Source: Oleiharenicola lentus
GTDB taxonomy: Bacteria > Verrucomicrobiota > Verrucomicrobiia > Opitutales > Opitutaceae
Direction: 5' to 3'
DNA: 64,000 nt
Assembly (NCBI RefSeq): GCF_004118375.1
Contig: NZ_SDHX01000001.1
Span: 434,001-498,000 of the forward strand
Positions 26,717-36,536 of this stretch are shown here, piece after piece; the stretch's first letter is position 1; the number at the start of each line of letters is the position of its first letter. The notes beneath the pieces were generated by a model. It did no database searches. It was not told the origin of the DNA and saw only the letters and a list, made by a program, of their open reading frames with translations. The position numbers were made by a program, and so were the translations under genes.

Positions 26717-27169
26717 TCAGTCCTTCGCCTGTTCGATCTCGGTCACGCGACCGCCTTGGAAGGTGATGCGGATGCGCTCCTCTTTTTCCTCGCGGTAGGT
26801 GTCAGCGAAGACCGGGCGGTAGTGGACGCGGTAGCTGCGCAGCAGCGGGTCGTAATAGACGCGCCGGTGGTAGCCGACTTGGTCCCGGCCGTCGTAGCGC
26901 GTGTAATAGGTGTTGTAGATCCAGGTGACCGTGCGGCCATTCTCGGTCACGCGCTCGCGCTGTTCGTCGGCTTTACCGAGGGCGAGATAGACCATGTCTT
27001 CGTTGTAGCCGATGTCGATGATGCCCTGGAGGATTTTGTCCTGGGTCTCACGGTCGAGTTTGTAGAAGACCTCGGGTTTTTCCTGGATGCGGCGCTCGAC
27101 GGTCTGGCAGCCCACGAGGAAGCCCAGGCTGGTGGCGAGCACGAGGGTGCGGAAAAGTCGGTGGTTCAT
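26717..27169 (-). CDS. Small lipoprotein, unknown function
   Basis: A 150-residue lipoprotein: signal peptide with lipobox LGFLVGC, then a charged domain (VFYKLDRETQDKILQGIIDIGY; DMVYLALGKADEQRERV; TVTWIYNTYY), which is reminiscent of the SmpA/BamE-like fold (a helix pair followed by a beta sheet), though this is only a resemblance. ATG at 27169 (MNHRLF). It is downstream of the metal island on the same strand with a 49-nt gap. Confidence 0.7.
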   Translation of the reverse strand: MNHRLFRTLVLATSLGFLVGCQTVERRIQEKPEVFYKLDRETQDKILQGIIDIGYNEDMVYLALGKADEQRERVTENGRTVTWIYNTYYTRYDGRDQVGYHRRVYYDPLLRSYRVHYRPVFADTYREEKEERIRITFQGGRVTEIEQAKD

Positions 27170-27218
27170 GATGGGCATACTGACTTGCGCGGACGGGGCC
27201 GGGTTCCGGCCAAAATGT

Positions 27219-29282
27219 TCACAGTTTCAATCGGCGCAGGCGCAGGGCGTTGGCCACGACGGTGATGGAGCTCAGGCTCATGGCCGCTCCGGCAAACATC
27301 GGGCTGAGCAGCCAGCCGGTGAACGGGAAGAGCGCTCCCGCGGCCAGGGGCAGACCGGCGGTGTTGTAGGCGAAGGCCCAGAAGAGATTTTGCCGGATGT
27401 TACGCATTACGGCGCGGCTCAGATGCACGGCACGGACGAGGGCGGCGAGGTCGCCCTTCACCAACACGAGGCCGGCGCTGTGCATGGCCACGTCGGTGCC
27501 CGTGCCCATGGCGATGCCCACGTTGGCCGCGGCCAGCGCGGGAGCGTCGTTGAGGCCGTCGCCGGCGAAGACCACGCGTTCGCCGCGAGCCTGGTGCTCG
27601 CGCACGAGATCCTGTTTGCGGGCCGGCGTGACCTCCGCGTAGAAGCCGTCGAGCCCGAGTTGCTGCGCCACGGCCCGGGCCGCGGCGGTGCGGTCGCCCG
27701 ATACCATGACGATACGCAGGCCGAGCCGCTGCAGTTCGGTGATTGCGGACGCCGCGCCGGTTTTGAGCGTGTCGGCGAGGGCGATCACGCCGGCCTCGCG
27801 ACCGTCAATCGTCACGCTGACGAGGGTTGCCGTGGGATGTTCGGGCAATTCGTAGCCCGCGGCGGCGCGGCTCAGCTCCACGCGGCGTTCCTCGACGGTG
27901 GCGCTGACGCCGGCGCCGGGTTTGGCTGAGAAGTCGTGCGCGGGGGCCAGCGGCAGGCCGCGCGCCTTGGCTGCCGACACAATGGCCCGGGCCAGCGGGT
28001 GCTCGCTGCTGGATTCGGCGGAGGCGGCAAGGCGGAGCAGTTCGGATTTGTCGAGATTGCCGGAAGTGCGGATGAAGGTGACCTGCGGCCGGCCGAGCGT
28101 AAGCGTGCCGGTCTTGTCGATGAGCAGGGTGTTCGCGCCGGCCAGAGCCTCCAACGCGGCCGCGTCCTTCACCAGGACGCCGGCCTGCGCGCCGCGGCCG
28201 ATGCCGGTGACGAGCGAGACGGGCGTGGCGAGGCCCAGCGCGCAGGGGCAGGCGATGATGAGGACAGCCACGGCGTTCAGCAGTCCGTAGAGCCAGCCTT
28301 GTTCCGGGGCGAACAGGCCCCAGGCGAGGAAAGTAATCGCGGCGATGGCGAGCACAGCGGGCGTGAACCACGCGGAAACCCGGTCGGCGAGTCGCGCGAT
28401 GGGGGCCTCGCTTTCGGTGGCGGCTTGAACGAGCCCGACGATCTGTGCGAGCAGCGTGTCCGCGCCGACACGCTCGGCACGATAAACGAAGGAGCCGGTG
28501 GTGTTCAGCGTGCCGGCGCTGACTTTGTCGCCGGAATCCTTGGTCACGGGCAGCGGTTCGCCGGTGAGCATGGACTCGTCGATCTCGGCCGTGCCCCCAG
28601 TGAGCACGCCGTCCACCGGCAGGTTTTCGCCGGGGCGCACGCGGAGTTGGTCGCCCGGATGGATGGATTCGACCGGCACGTCTGTTTCGGAGCCGTCGCT
28701 CCCGATGCGGTGCGCGATCTTGGGTGCGAGGTCCATGAGGGCACGGATGGCCGCGTCGGTGCGGGCGTGGGCGCGTTGCTCGAGAATCTGGCCGAGCAGC
28801 ACGATGGTCGTGATGAAAGCCGTGGCCTCGAAATACAACGGCACGCCGTGGTGCGTCTGGTATTCCGCCGGGAAGCGACCCCAGAACAGCATGGCCGCCG
28901 AGCTGTAGAAATAGGCCGCGCCGGTGCCGGTCACGGTGAGCGTGAACATGTTGGTGTCACGCTCGCGGATGGATTTCCACCAGCGGCGGATGAACGGCGC
29001 GCCGGCCCAGAAGAAGATGAGCGTGGTCAGGAGCCATTGCAGCCAGCCGCTCATGAGCGGTGAAAATTCGTGCACGAGATCCGGGGCGAACATCTCGCCC
29101 ATGGCCATGAACAGCACGGGGATCGTCAGCGCGGCGGCGACGTAGAGTTTCGGCCGCAGGTAGCGCTCGTGCGGCAGACCCATGTAAACGGGTTCGCTGG
29201 GCGCCGGCACCTGCATGCGCGCTGAGGCTGCGCCGTGGTGATGACCATGCCCGGCCGGATGGTTGGACGGAGAAGAATTCAC
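27219..29282 (-). CDS. Heavy-metal (copper-type) P1B ATPase
   Basis: Metal-exporting P-type ATPase of 687 residues. Motifs: CPC membrane metal site ([13 protein letters not shown], giving Cu+/Ag+ specificity), TGEP, the phosphorylated [18 protein letters not shown] and the HP locus ([10 protein letters not shown]). It lacks the usual N-terminal CxxC HMA domain and instead begins with a His-rich stretch ([11 protein letters not shown]). GTG start at 29282 overlaps the upstream gene's stop codon as GTGA, so translation is probably coupled. Last gene of the metal operon. Confidence 0.9.
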   Translation of the reverse strand: MNSSPSNHPAGHGHHHGAASARMQVPAPSEPVYMGLPHERYLRPKLYVAAALTIPVLFMAMGEMFAPDLVHEFSPLMSGWLQWLLTTLIFFWAGAPFIRRWWKSIRERDTNMFTLTVTGTGAAYFYSSAAMLFWGRFPAEYQTHHGVPLYFEATAFITTIVLLGQILEQRAHARTDAAIRALMDLAPKIAHRIGSDGSETDVPVESIHPGDQLRVRPGENLPVDGVLTGGTAEIDESMLTGEPLPVTKDSGDKVSAGTLNTTGSFVYRAERVGADTLLAQIVGLVQAATESEAPIARLADRVSAWFTPAVLAIAAITFLAWGLFAPEQGWLYGLLNAVAVLIIACPCALGLATPVSLVTGIGRGAQAGVLVKDAAALEALAGANTLLIDKTGTLTLGRPQVTFIRTSGNLDKSELLRLAASAESSSEHPLARAIVSAAKARGLPLAPAHDFSAKPGAGVSATVEERRVELSRAAAGYELPEHPTATLVSVTIDGREAGVIALADTLKTGAASAITELQRLGLRIVMVSGDRTAAARAVAQQLGLDGFYAEVTPARKQDLVREHQARGERVVFAGDGLNDAPALAAANVGIAMGTGTDVAMHSAGLVLVKGDLAALVRAVHLSRAVMRNIRQNLFWAFAYNTAGLPLAAGALFPFTGWLLSPMFAGAAMSLSSITVVANALRLRRLKL

Positions 29283-29695
29283 GGGGAGGTGGGTTTTGTG
29301 ACCGGCACCGCGCCGGGTCGCAGGAGCAGCCCGGCCAGACCGGCGGCTGCGGTGATGTCGTAGGCGCTGCAGAAGGCCGGCCACCAGGCAGGCACTCCCG
29401 GATTCACGAACAGATGTTCGTGGAAGAAATCATAGACGCCGTGCCCGAAAAGGGCCACGACCACCAGCCAGAGACTGGATTTGAATCCGAGGACCGCCAG
29501 GAGCACGAATCCGACAATGCCGATGGATTCGAGGGCCAGCGCGGTTCGCGAGCCGCCGATGGCCGCGAACAGACCATACAGCAGGGCGATGACGATCATC
29601 ACGGTTGGGTAAAACGCCCGGTCCCGGTCCAGGCCGACAAATCGGGCGAAGAAGAAGGCGGCGACGGCGAGGCCTATGCCGATGAGGTATTCCAT
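29279..29695 (-). CDS. Membrane protein, unknown function (in the metal operon)
   Basis: A 138-residue protein with four or five hydrophobic helices ([53 protein letters not shown]) and a short His-containing loop [12 protein letters not shown] between helices, which could bind metal. The stop overlaps the ATPase start. I do not recognise the family with confidence. Its place between ICMT-like and ATPase genes argues for a role in the same metal response. Confidence 0.65.
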   Translation of the reverse strand: MEYLIGIGLAVAAFFFARFVGLDRDRAFYPTVMIVIALLYGLFAAIGGSRTALALESIGIVGFVLLAVLGFKSSLWLVVVALFGHGVYDFFHEHLFVNPGVPAWWPAFCSAYDITAAAGLAGLLLRPGAVPVTKPTSP

Positions 29696-29728
29696 GGGAG
29701 AGAAGAGGTGTTGAGTGGACCGGCGGGC

Positions 29729-30190
29729 TCAGAGCCAGCGGCGCACGGTGGATTGATAGGTTGTGAACTGACGTCCGAAGAGGTTGGTCAGGATCCGCTC
29801 CTCAGGTCCGATCTGGAGCCGGTTCATCAGCGGGATGAACAGCATGGCAAGGCCGAGCCCGAGGGCGTTGCCGAGAAACAGGCCCCAGCCCAACAGGACG
29901 AGTAGCATGCCGAGATACATCGGGTTGCGCGTGTGCCGGTAGATGCCGGCTACGACGAGGTGCGAGGCGGCGGCGGGTTGCAGCGGGTTGACGGTGGTGC
30001 GCGCCCGACGGAAGGCGACGACGCCCAGCCCGGCGACAACCACGCCCGCCCCGGCCAGGCCGACGGCGAAGAAGGTGGCTCCCGGCACAGTGAAGCCCAA
30101 AGCGGGCGTGAAATGCGCGGCCGCTACCATGGCTGATCCGAGGAGCAGGCCAACGACGACGGGCGGTATTCTCAGTTCGAGAGCGTGCAT
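29729..30190 (-). CDS. Isoprenylcysteine carboxylmethyltransferase-family membrane protein
   Basis: A 153-residue integral membrane methyltransferase-like protein of the ICMT/PEMT group. The C-terminal signature is clear: GIYRHTRNPMYLGMLLVLLGW, EERILTNLFGRQFTTY. Bacterial members of this family often travel with heavy-metal resistance genes; substrate unknown. It starts 14 nt after the small Cys-rich gene. Confidence 0.82.
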   Translation of the reverse strand: MHALELRIPPVVVGLLLGSAMVAAAHFTPALGFTVPGATFFAVGLAGAGVVVAGLGVVAFRRARTTVNPLQPAAASHLVVAGIYRHTRNPMYLGMLLVLLGWGLFLGNALGLGLAMLFIPLMNRLQIGPEERILTNLFGRQFTTYQSTVRRWL

Positions 30191-30203
30191 GGTCGGGAGC
30201 GGA

Positions 30204-30365
30204 TCAACGGGAACGGTGGCGGCGGAGCAGGCGGCTGTAGTCCCACAGGGCGAGCGCCAGCAGGGCGTTGAGGTCGTGGCAGCGGCAGCGGAGTTGCGAC
30301 TGGCACTGACAGGAGCGGTTGCACCCGCATGAGGGGATAGAGGTTTGGGCGGTGGATTTCTTCAT
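30204..30365 (-). CDS. Small Cys-rich protein, possible metal-binding peptide
   Basis: A 53-residue protein, cytoplasmic by appearance, with six Cys in a compact cluster (PSCGCNRSCQCQSQLRCRCHD) followed by an amphipathic helix (LNALLALALWDYSRLLRRH). The CxC pairs resemble metallothionein ligands but no named family is recognised. ATG at 30365 (MKKSTAQ). It lies between the ECF sigma factor and the ICMT-like gene of the metal operon. Confidence 0.65.
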   Translation of the reverse strand: MKKSTAQTSIPSCGCNRSCQCQSQLRCRCHDLNALLALALWDYSRLLRRHRSR

Positions 30366-30425
30366 GGGATGAATGTTGGTTTCATCCCGGAGACGGAGCC
30401 GCTCCGACAATCTTACAGGAATCTT

Positions 30426-30995
30426 TCAGGAATCGTCCCGCTCGGCGCAGTCGCAATCCAGACAGGAGCCTTGGGCGCAGTCGCCGCAGAAAGTTTCAAG
30501 CCGCGCGCGCAAGTCCTTGCGGGCCCGGTGCAGGGTGACACTGGCGCTGTTCGGCGTCATTTTAAGCGCCTTCGCGGCGGCCTGCACGGATTCACCGTTC
30601 AAGTCCACGCGGCGGAGCAACTCGGCGTGCTGGGGTTTCAGCGTGTCCACCACGCCGCCTAGGCAACCGCACAGTTGCGGCTCCAAGCCCTTGGGCGCGG
30701 CGGTGATGTCCTCGCCCAACGCGGCGATCATTTCGCCGAGCCCGTCATGCCGCCGGCGCACGGAGCCGCGGGCGCGGTAGTGGTCCACGACGGCGTTGCG
30801 CAACAGCTGGTAGAACCAGGCGGTGAGCTTGGCGTCGTCCTGCACCTCGTCGGCATGCTTGAGCGCCTTGAGCAGGCCGTTTTGCAGGATGTCCTCCGCC
30901 TCGGCCTCGCTGCCGACGCGTGCCGCGAGGAACGCTTTGAAGGCGTTGCGGTGCGAGTTGAGCTCGGCAGCGAGCTGGTCGGGGCGGCGGGCCAT
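30426..30995 (-). CDS. ECF RNA polymerase sigma factor with Cys-rich tail
   Basis: A 189-residue sigma-70 family regulator. Region 2 (AEAEDILQNGLLKALKH, TAWFYQLLRNAVVDHYR) and region 4 (LKPQHAELLRRVDLNGESVQAAAKALKM with SVTLHRARKDLR) are clear (partly quoted). The linker carries CGC and the last ~20 residues are CGDC-x4-C-x2-CDC, so seven Cys in all. No anti-sigma gene is adjacent. In Myxococcus xanthus, CorE-type ECF factors sense copper or cadmium through a Cys-rich C-terminus, a good model here (inference). Sits inside the metal operon. Confidence 0.88.
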   Translation of the reverse strand: MARRPDQLAAELNSHRNAFKAFLAARVGSEAEAEDILQNGLLKALKHADEVQDDAKLTAWFYQLLRNAVVDHYRARGSVRRRHDGLGEMIAALGEDITAAPKGLEPQLCGCLGGVVDTLKPQHAELLRRVDLNGESVQAAAKALKMTPNSASVTLHRARKDLRARLETFCGDCAQGSCLDCDCAERDDS

Positions 30996-31004
30996 GGCGG
31001 GTGG

Positions 31005-31358
31005 TCAGGGGTGCTTGGTCGGGGCGGGCTGCTCCCCTGTCTTATCGGGGGGAGTGAGTTGAGCCAGATATTTTGCCGGGTCCTTCTTGAATTTCGGCAC
31101 GCACATCTTGCAACAGAAGCGCACGAGCCGGTCGGGCTGGCCGGCCTGGCGGTAGATGAACTCCACGGGCTTGCCCATGCCGCCGAGTTCCTCCTCGGAG
31201 ACGAGGCAGGTCTTCAACGGGTAGGCGGCGCGGGCGCTGGCGAGCCAGGCGGCGTCTTTGTCGGTGGGGCTGACGAGCTCGCCGGCGGGGGCTTCGGTGG
31301 CCCGGAGCGCCGCGGTGGCGAACAGGCTGAGCAGCAGGAGCAGGTTTTTTATTTTCAT
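31005..31358 (-). CDS. Exported protein with CCKMC metal-binding motif
   Basis: A 117-residue protein with a signal peptide (LLLLLSLFATAALRA), a central domain with a lone Cys (YPLKTCLVSEEEL) and the motif RFCCKMCVPKFKKDPAKYL, which resembles the TRASH/YHS-type metal-binding fold (Cys-rich followed by PxKYL). It would act in the periplasm. ATG at 31358, 10 nt after cusA ends, so part of the same operon. Confidence 0.7.
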   Translation of the reverse strand: MKIKNLLLLLSLFATAALRATEAPAGELVSPTDKDAAWLASARAAYPLKTCLVSEEELGGMGKPVEFIYRQAGQPDRLVRFCCKMCVPKFKKDPAKYLAQLTPPDKTGEQPAPTKHP

Positions 31359-31368
31359 GGGAGGAGGT

Positions 31369-34300
31369 TCAGGATTTGGGCGCGGAGTTAAGTTCCCGTT
31401 CGCGCAGCCAGGCGAAGATGACGGGGGTGACAATGAGGATGTGGACGAGGCTGGACAGCATGCCGCCGACAACCGGGGCCGCGAGGGGGCGCATGATTTC
31501 CACGCCGGTGCGGTCGGACCAGAAGATCGGCAGGAGCGAGGCCACGGTGGTGGCGACGGTCATGACCTTCGGCCGCAGGCGCAGGCGGGCGCCTTCCTTT
31601 ACGGCGGCGAGTAGGGCGCTGCGGTCAAAGGCCGCGCCGAGGGTGGCGCGTTTTTGGGCCAGCGCCTCCTCCAGGTAGACGACCATGACAACGCCGGTCT
31701 GGATGGCGGTGCCGAAGAGCGCGATGTAGCCGACCCATACGGCGACGCTGAAGTTGTAGCCGAGGGCGGCCTGCAGCAGGACGCCACCGGTGAGGGCGAA
31801 GGGCACCGCGAGAATAACGTGGGCGGCTTCCGCCACGGAACGGAAAGTCATCACGAGCAGCACGAAGATGATGACGATGACGGCGGGGAACACGTAGCCA
31901 AGCGTGCGGCGTGCACGGAGCTGGTGCTCGTATTGGCCTGAATATTCGAGGGTCATGCCGCGATCGAGTTTCACCTCCCGTTCGACGCGCTCCTTGATGT
32001 CGTTGACGAAGCCGCCGAGGTCGCGGTCGGTGACGTTGGCCTGCACGAAGACGCGCAGGCGGCCGTTTTCCGAGGCGATCTCGTTGGGCCCGACGGTGCG
32101 CCTGATGTCGGCCACCTGGCGGAGCTGGATGAGCGCGCCGGAGGGCGTGGTGAGCGGGAGTTCGCCGAGGCGGTCGAGGTCGTTGCGGTCGGACTCCTCG
32201 AGGCGGACCTGCAACGGCCAGCGCTCGCGACCCTTCAAGGTGGTGCCGACGGTAGTGCCGCCGAGACCGGTTTCGATGTATTCATACACTTGCTTCACGC
32301 TGAGCCCGTAGCGGGCGAGGTCATCGCGGCGCACCGCGATCTCGAGATAGGGTTTGCCCTGCACGCGCGATGGGGCGACGCCGGTCGCACCCTGGATGCG
32401 GTTGATCACGCGCTCGACCTCGAAGGCCTTCTTTTGCAACGCATCGAGGTTGTCGCCGAAGATCTTCACTCCGACCTGAGCACGGATGCCGGTGCTCGTC
32501 ATGAGGATCCGATTTTCGATGGGTTGGAGAAAGCCGGGCACGTAGCCGGGCACGTTCATCAGCTTGGCGCTGAGATCAGCAATGATGGAAGCCTTGGTCG
32601 TGCCTTTGGGCCACTGGCTCTCGGGTTTCAGCATGATCGTGGTCTCGATCATCTCGACCGGAGCGGGATCGGTTGCGCTTTCCGCGCGGCCCAATTTACC
32701 TGCCACAGAGGCGACGGCGGGGTGTTCGCTCATGATCTTGTCCTGCCAGGCCATGATACGCTGGACCTCGGTGAGCGAGGTGGCGGGCAGCAATACGGGC
32801 ATGAACAGCAGCGAACCTTCCTCGAGCGTCGGCATGAACTCGCTGCCGAAGCCCTGGGTGTGGCGCGCGACCGCTTCAGGCAGGCGGGCGTTGACGCCGC
32901 GCGGCAGACCGAAGGCCACGAGGCAGGAAACCGCCAGCAGGGCGAAAGCAAGGCCGAGCACGGTCTTGCGGTGCACGAGCGCCCAGTCGAGGACCGGTTC
33001 GTAGAGCTTCAGCAGCGATTTCATCAGCCAGTTCTCGCTCTCGGGCTTGAACGGCCCGCGCACGAGGATGGTGCAGAACACCGGCACGGCCGTCACGGCC
33101 AGCAGCACCGCACCGATGAGGGCAAAGGACTTGGTGTAGGCGAGCGGGTGGAAGAGCTTGCCCTCCTGGCCGGTCAGCAGGAACACCGGCACGAAGGCGA
33201 GGATGATGACCAGCATCGAGAAGAACATCGGCCGGCCGACCTGCGTGGCGGCCTCGAGGGTGTGCGTGAAAACCTCGGGCGGCGTGAGGCGACGTTTCAA
33301 CACCTCCTCCGCCCGCTCGCAGTGCCGGATGACGTTTTCCGTCATGACGATGCCGGCGTCCACCAGCACGCCGATGGAGATGGCGATGCCGGTGAGCGAC
33401 ATGATGTGCGACGGGATGCCAAAGCGGTCCATCAGGATGAACGAGATCAGGATCGAGGCCGGCAGTGGCAGCGTGACGATCAGGATGCTGCGGAAGTGGA
33501 ACAGGAACAGGATGTGCGCGAGCGTCACGAGGATGATCTCCTCGGTCAGCGCGTGTTTGAGCGTGTTGATCGCGCGGTCGATCAGGTCGCTGCGGTCGTA
33601 GAACGGCTCGACCGTCACCCCCGGTGGCAGGCCCGGGGCGAGGGCGGCGAGGCGGGCCTTCACGTCCTGGATCACCCGGTGGGCGTTTTCGCCGTAGCGC
33701 ATGACGACGATGCCGCCCACGACCTGCCGGCCGTTGACGTCGAGCGCGCCGCGGCGGAAGTCGCCGCCGATGCGCACGGTGGCCACGTCGCGCAGCCGCA
33801 GCGGCGTGCCGTTGCGCGGCTGGAGGGCGACGGACTCGAGGTCGCCGGCCTCCTGCACGAGGCCGACGCCGCGCACGATGTATTCGGCGCCGTTCTCCTC
33901 GATGGTCCGGCCGCCGATATTGCGGTTGCTCGCGGCAACGGCGTCCATGATTTCGCCGAGCGTGAGGCCGTATTGCTTGAGCTTGAGCGCGGAGACCTCG
34001 ACCTGCCACTGGCGCACGAAGCCGCCGATGCTGGCGACCTCGGCCACCCCGGGCACGGCGGCGAGCTGGTAGCGGACGAAGGTGTCCTGCAGCGAGCGCA
34101 ACGATCCGAGGTCCTGCGTGCCGGACTCATCTTTCAGGTAGTATTGATAGATCCAGCCGAGGCCGGTCGCATCGGGTCCGAGGCGGGCGACGACGCTTTC
34201 GGGCAGCAGGTCGCCGAGGGAGTTGAGCCGCTCCAGCACGCGGGTGCGGGCGAAGTAGGTGTCCACCTTGTCCTCGAAAATCACCGTGAGGAAGGAGAAG

Positions 34301-34566
34301 CCGAACATCGAGGTGGCGCGCACGGTTTTCACCCCGGCGAGGCCCTGCAGCGAAACGCTGAGCGGGTAAGTGATCTGATCCTCGACTTCCTGCGGGCTGC
34401 GGCCCGGCCAGTCGGCATAGACGATGACCTGGTTTTCCGACAGGTCGGGAATGGCGTCGATCGGCACGCGGGTCAGCGCGACCGCGCCCCACGCGCAGAG
34501 CGCGAGGAAACCGGCGATCACGATGAACCGGTTGTGGAGCGACCAGTGGATGAGACGGTTGATCAT
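31369..34566 (-). CDS. cusA: CusA-like heavy-metal RND efflux pump
   Basis: Inner-membrane proton-driven pump of the HME-RND family (1065 residues, normal length). N-terminal VPIDAIPDLSENQVIVYADW and GRSPQEVEDQITYPL, VGVLVDAGIVMTENVIRH in the TM4 region, and Met-rich or conserved porter motifs fit Cus/Czc pumps that extrude Cu+/Ag+ or divalent ions. ATG at 34566 overlaps the cusB stop (ATGA). The specificity for copper is inferred from the neighbouring CPC ATPase. Confidence 0.92.
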   Translation of the reverse strand: MINRLIHWSLHNRFIVIAGFLALCAWGAVALTRVPIDAIPDLSENQVIVYADWPGRSPQEVEDQITYPLSVSLQGLAGVKTVRATSMFGFSFLTVIFEDKVDTYFARTRVLERLNSLGDLLPESVVARLGPDATGLGWIYQYYLKDESGTQDLGSLRSLQDTFVRYQLAAVPGVAEVASIGGFVRQWQVEVSALKLKQYGLTLGEIMDAVAASNRNIGGRTIEENGAEYIVRGVGLVQEAGDLESVALQPRNGTPLRLRDVATVRIGGDFRRGALDVNGRQVVGGIVVMRYGENAHRVIQDVKARLAALAPGLPPGVTVEPFYDRSDLIDRAINTLKHALTEEIILVTLAHILFLFHFRSILIVTLPLPASILISFILMDRFGIPSHIMSLTGIAISIGVLVDAGIVMTENVIRHCERAEEVLKRRLTPPEVFTHTLEAATQVGRPMFFSMLVIILAFVPVFLLTGQEGKLFHPLAYTKSFALIGAVLLAVTAVPVFCTILVRGPFKPESENWLMKSLLKLYEPVLDWALVHRKTVLGLAFALLAVSCLVAFGLPRGVNARLPEAVARHTQGFGSEFMPTLEEGSLLFMPVLLPATSLTEVQRIMAWQDKIMSEHPAVASVAGKLGRAESATDPAPVEMIETTIMLKPESQWPKGTTKASIIADLSAKLMNVPGYVPGFLQPIENRILMTSTGIRAQVGVKIFGDNLDALQKKAFEVERVINRIQGATGVAPSRVQGKPYLEIAVRRDDLARYGLSVKQVYEYIETGLGGTTVGTTLKGRERWPLQVRLEESDRNDLDRLGELPLTTPSGALIQLRQVADIRRTVGPNEIASENGRLRVFVQANVTDRDLGGFVNDIKERVEREVKLDRGMTLEYSGQYEHQLRARRTLGYVFPAVIVIIFVLLVMTFRSVAEAAHVILAVPFALTGGVLLQAALGYNFSVAVWVGYIALFGTAIQTGVVMVVYLEEALAQKRATLGAAFDRSALLAAVKEGARLRLRPKVMTVATTVASLLPIFWSDRTGVEIMRPLAAPVVGGMLSSLVHILIVTPVIFAWLRERELNSAPKS

Positions 34567-36419
34567 GGCGTGGCTCCGGTTGAGGCGTGGGCGCAGGCGG
34601 CGGCTTGCGCAGCGGTGTGGCCGGCGCAGCAACCGTCACCGGCGGCGGCGACCGCGGGGCCGGCCATCGCCAGAAGGTAGCCGGCGACGTTCACCGGCGG
34701 GTGGCCCGGAGGCAGAGAGGACAGGTCGGCCTTGGCCTTCGGCTGTTCGGAGGGGGTCGGCTCGGCGTCGAGTTCTTCGCCGCATTCGAGCATCGCGGAG
34801 CCAAAGAACGGATTCCGCAGCTCGGCGTCGCGGGAGAGCCACCGGCCGTTGCCGAGGACGGGAGTCATCGGGCACTCGAAAACGTGGAGGCTTTCGCGGT
34901 GATGGACGTGCTCGGCGCGGACGAGGCCGACCAGCGCGGTGCTGAACGGCTCGAAGTTGCGGCGCACGGCGTCGAGGTCGGGCCCGTCGGCGAGACCGTC
35001 CTTGAATCCCCCCAACGGGCCGCGCGCGGCCGGGGAGAAACCGCCGAGGTAGGCCTGGAGCGCGGCGCGGAGGGCGGGCAGGTTCTTCTGGTAGGCGGGC
35101 AGATCGTCGGCCGCGAGGGCCGTGGCGGCGTCGGCGGCGGAGAAGGCGAGGGCCTTCAACAGGGCGTAGGCGGCGGCATCATGCTTGGGTTCGCCCGCGG
35201 CGACTTTGGCCGGGGCCGGGCTGCCGTGGTCGTGGGCAGTGCTCCCGAGGGCGGCGTGGGCGAGCTCGGCTTGTCCGTCGAGCAGGAGCGCCCCCTGCGT
35301 CACCACGCGGTCCCCGGCCTTGAGGCCGGCCAGCACCTCCGCGGAGATGTCGCCGGTGCGGCCGAGGCGGATCTCGCGCGCGACGTAGCCGTGTTCGGCG
35401 GTGTTCACGAAGACAACCGGTTTGCCGCGGTGCTGGAGCACGGCGCTGCGCGGCACGAGCAGGACCTCGGGCGTTTCGGCCAGCACGGTGGCGATGCCGG
35501 TCTGGCGGTGGAGCAGCTGGCGGCTGGAGTTGTCGAGGATCACACGGGCGCGGGCCGTGCGGGTGGTTTCGTTCAGATTGGGATCAATGAACGCGATGGG
35601 TGCCGTGAGGATCTGGCCGGTGAGGGAGGGCAGGGCCAGCTCGACCGTCTGGCCCGGGCGGATCCACGCGAGGTCTGGCTCATAGACGTCGAACACGAAC
35701 CACATGCGGGAGAAGTCGCCGATCTCGAAGAGCCGGTCGTTGGTCTCGACATACTGGCCCTCGTAGACGGCGCGGGAGACGACTGTGCCGGACATCGGCG
35801 CGCGGACGTTGACCATGGCCGTGGGCAGCAGGGTGCCCTCGAGGATGCGGATTTCCTCCTCCGTCAGGCCGAGCTCGAGCAGGCGTTCGCGGGCGGAGGC
35901 GCGTTCCGAGACGGTGAAGGCCGTGGTGCCGGCGCGCAGGCGCTCCACGTAGGTGCGCTGGGCCGTGAGCATTTCCGGGCTGTAAACCGTGGCGAGCGGC
36001 TCGCCCTCGCGGACCTCGGCGCCGACGTAGTTGACGTGCAGCTTCTCGATGCGGCCCGGGACGCGGGCGGCGAGGATGCGGTGGCGGGTCTCGTCGTCGT
36101 CAATGACGCCGTTCACGCGCAGCGTGCACACGAGCGGGCCGCGGGTGACCTCGGCGGTCTGCACACCGGTGACGGCGGCCTGCGCGGGCGTGAGTGTGAC
36201 GAGATTAGGATCGAGCGGCTCATTGGCGGCGCCGGACTTGGGCGCAGCCGCGGCCACGAGCGCCATGCCGCAGATCGTGCACTTGGCGTCGGGTTTGTCC
36301 GACTTGATCCACGGGTGCATCGGGCACTGGTAAACCGCCGCGTGGTCGTGGCCGGAGTCGGCGCCGGTGACGAGGAGGGCGGCGAAGAGGAAAGTGAGTA
36401 AAGGGAGAAGGGTTTTCAT
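34563..36419 (-). CDS. cusB: CusB-like periplasmic adaptor with heavy-metal-binding domain
   Basis: Membrane-fusion protein (618 residues, longer than the usual ~400). Signal peptide, then a heavy-metal-binding domain (YQCPMHPWIKSDKPDAKC-TICGMAL), then the adaptor barrel and lipoyl domains (RIEKLHVNYVGAEVREGEPL; APMSGTVVSRAVYEGQYV). A C-terminal segment of ~200 residues with helical DUF3347-like sequence (YALLKALAFSAADAATAL) and late Cys follows. It would carry periplasmic metal to CusA. No outer-membrane CusC/TolC gene is found nearby. Confidence 0.88.
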   Translation of the reverse strand: MKTLLPLLTFLFAALLVTGADSGHDHAAVYQCPMHPWIKSDKPDAKCTICGMALVAAAAPKSGAANEPLDPNLVTLTPAQAAVTGVQTAEVTRGPLVCTLRVNGVIDDDETRHRILAARVPGRIEKLHVNYVGAEVREGEPLATVYSPEMLTAQRTYVERLRAGTTAFTVSERASARERLLELGLTEEEIRILEGTLLPTAMVNVRAPMSGTVVSRAVYEGQYVETNDRLFEIGDFSRMWFVFDVYEPDLAWIRPGQTVELALPSLTGQILTAPIAFIDPNLNETTRTARARVILDNSSRQLLHRQTGIATVLAETPEVLLVPRSAVLQHRGKPVVFVNTAEHGYVAREIRLGRTGDISAEVLAGLKAGDRVVTQGALLLDGQAELAHAALGSTAHDHGSPAPAKVAAGEPKHDAAAYALLKALAFSAADAATALAADDLPAYQKNLPALRAALQAYLGGFSPAARGPLGGFKDGLADGPDLDAVRRNFEPFSTALVGLVRAEHVHHRESLHVFECPMTPVLGNGRWLSRDAELRNPFFGSAMLECGEELDAEPTPSEQPKAKADLSSLPPGHPPVNVAGYLLAMAGPAVAAAGDGCCAGHTAAQAAACAHASTGATP

Positions 36420-36536
36420 GACGGGTCCTGAGGGAGACGAAGGTGGGCGGGAAATCTTACCGCGCACGGACAGGCGGCGCGGAAATGACGGTTAAACACC
36501 GCGCAACGGGACGCGCGGGCACACTGCTCCCCGGAC

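Noticed and set aside
32290-34680. 796-residue plus-strand open frame opposite cusA
   Set aside because: His/Asp/Glu/Gly-rich antisense translation of a clear RND pump, with no domain.
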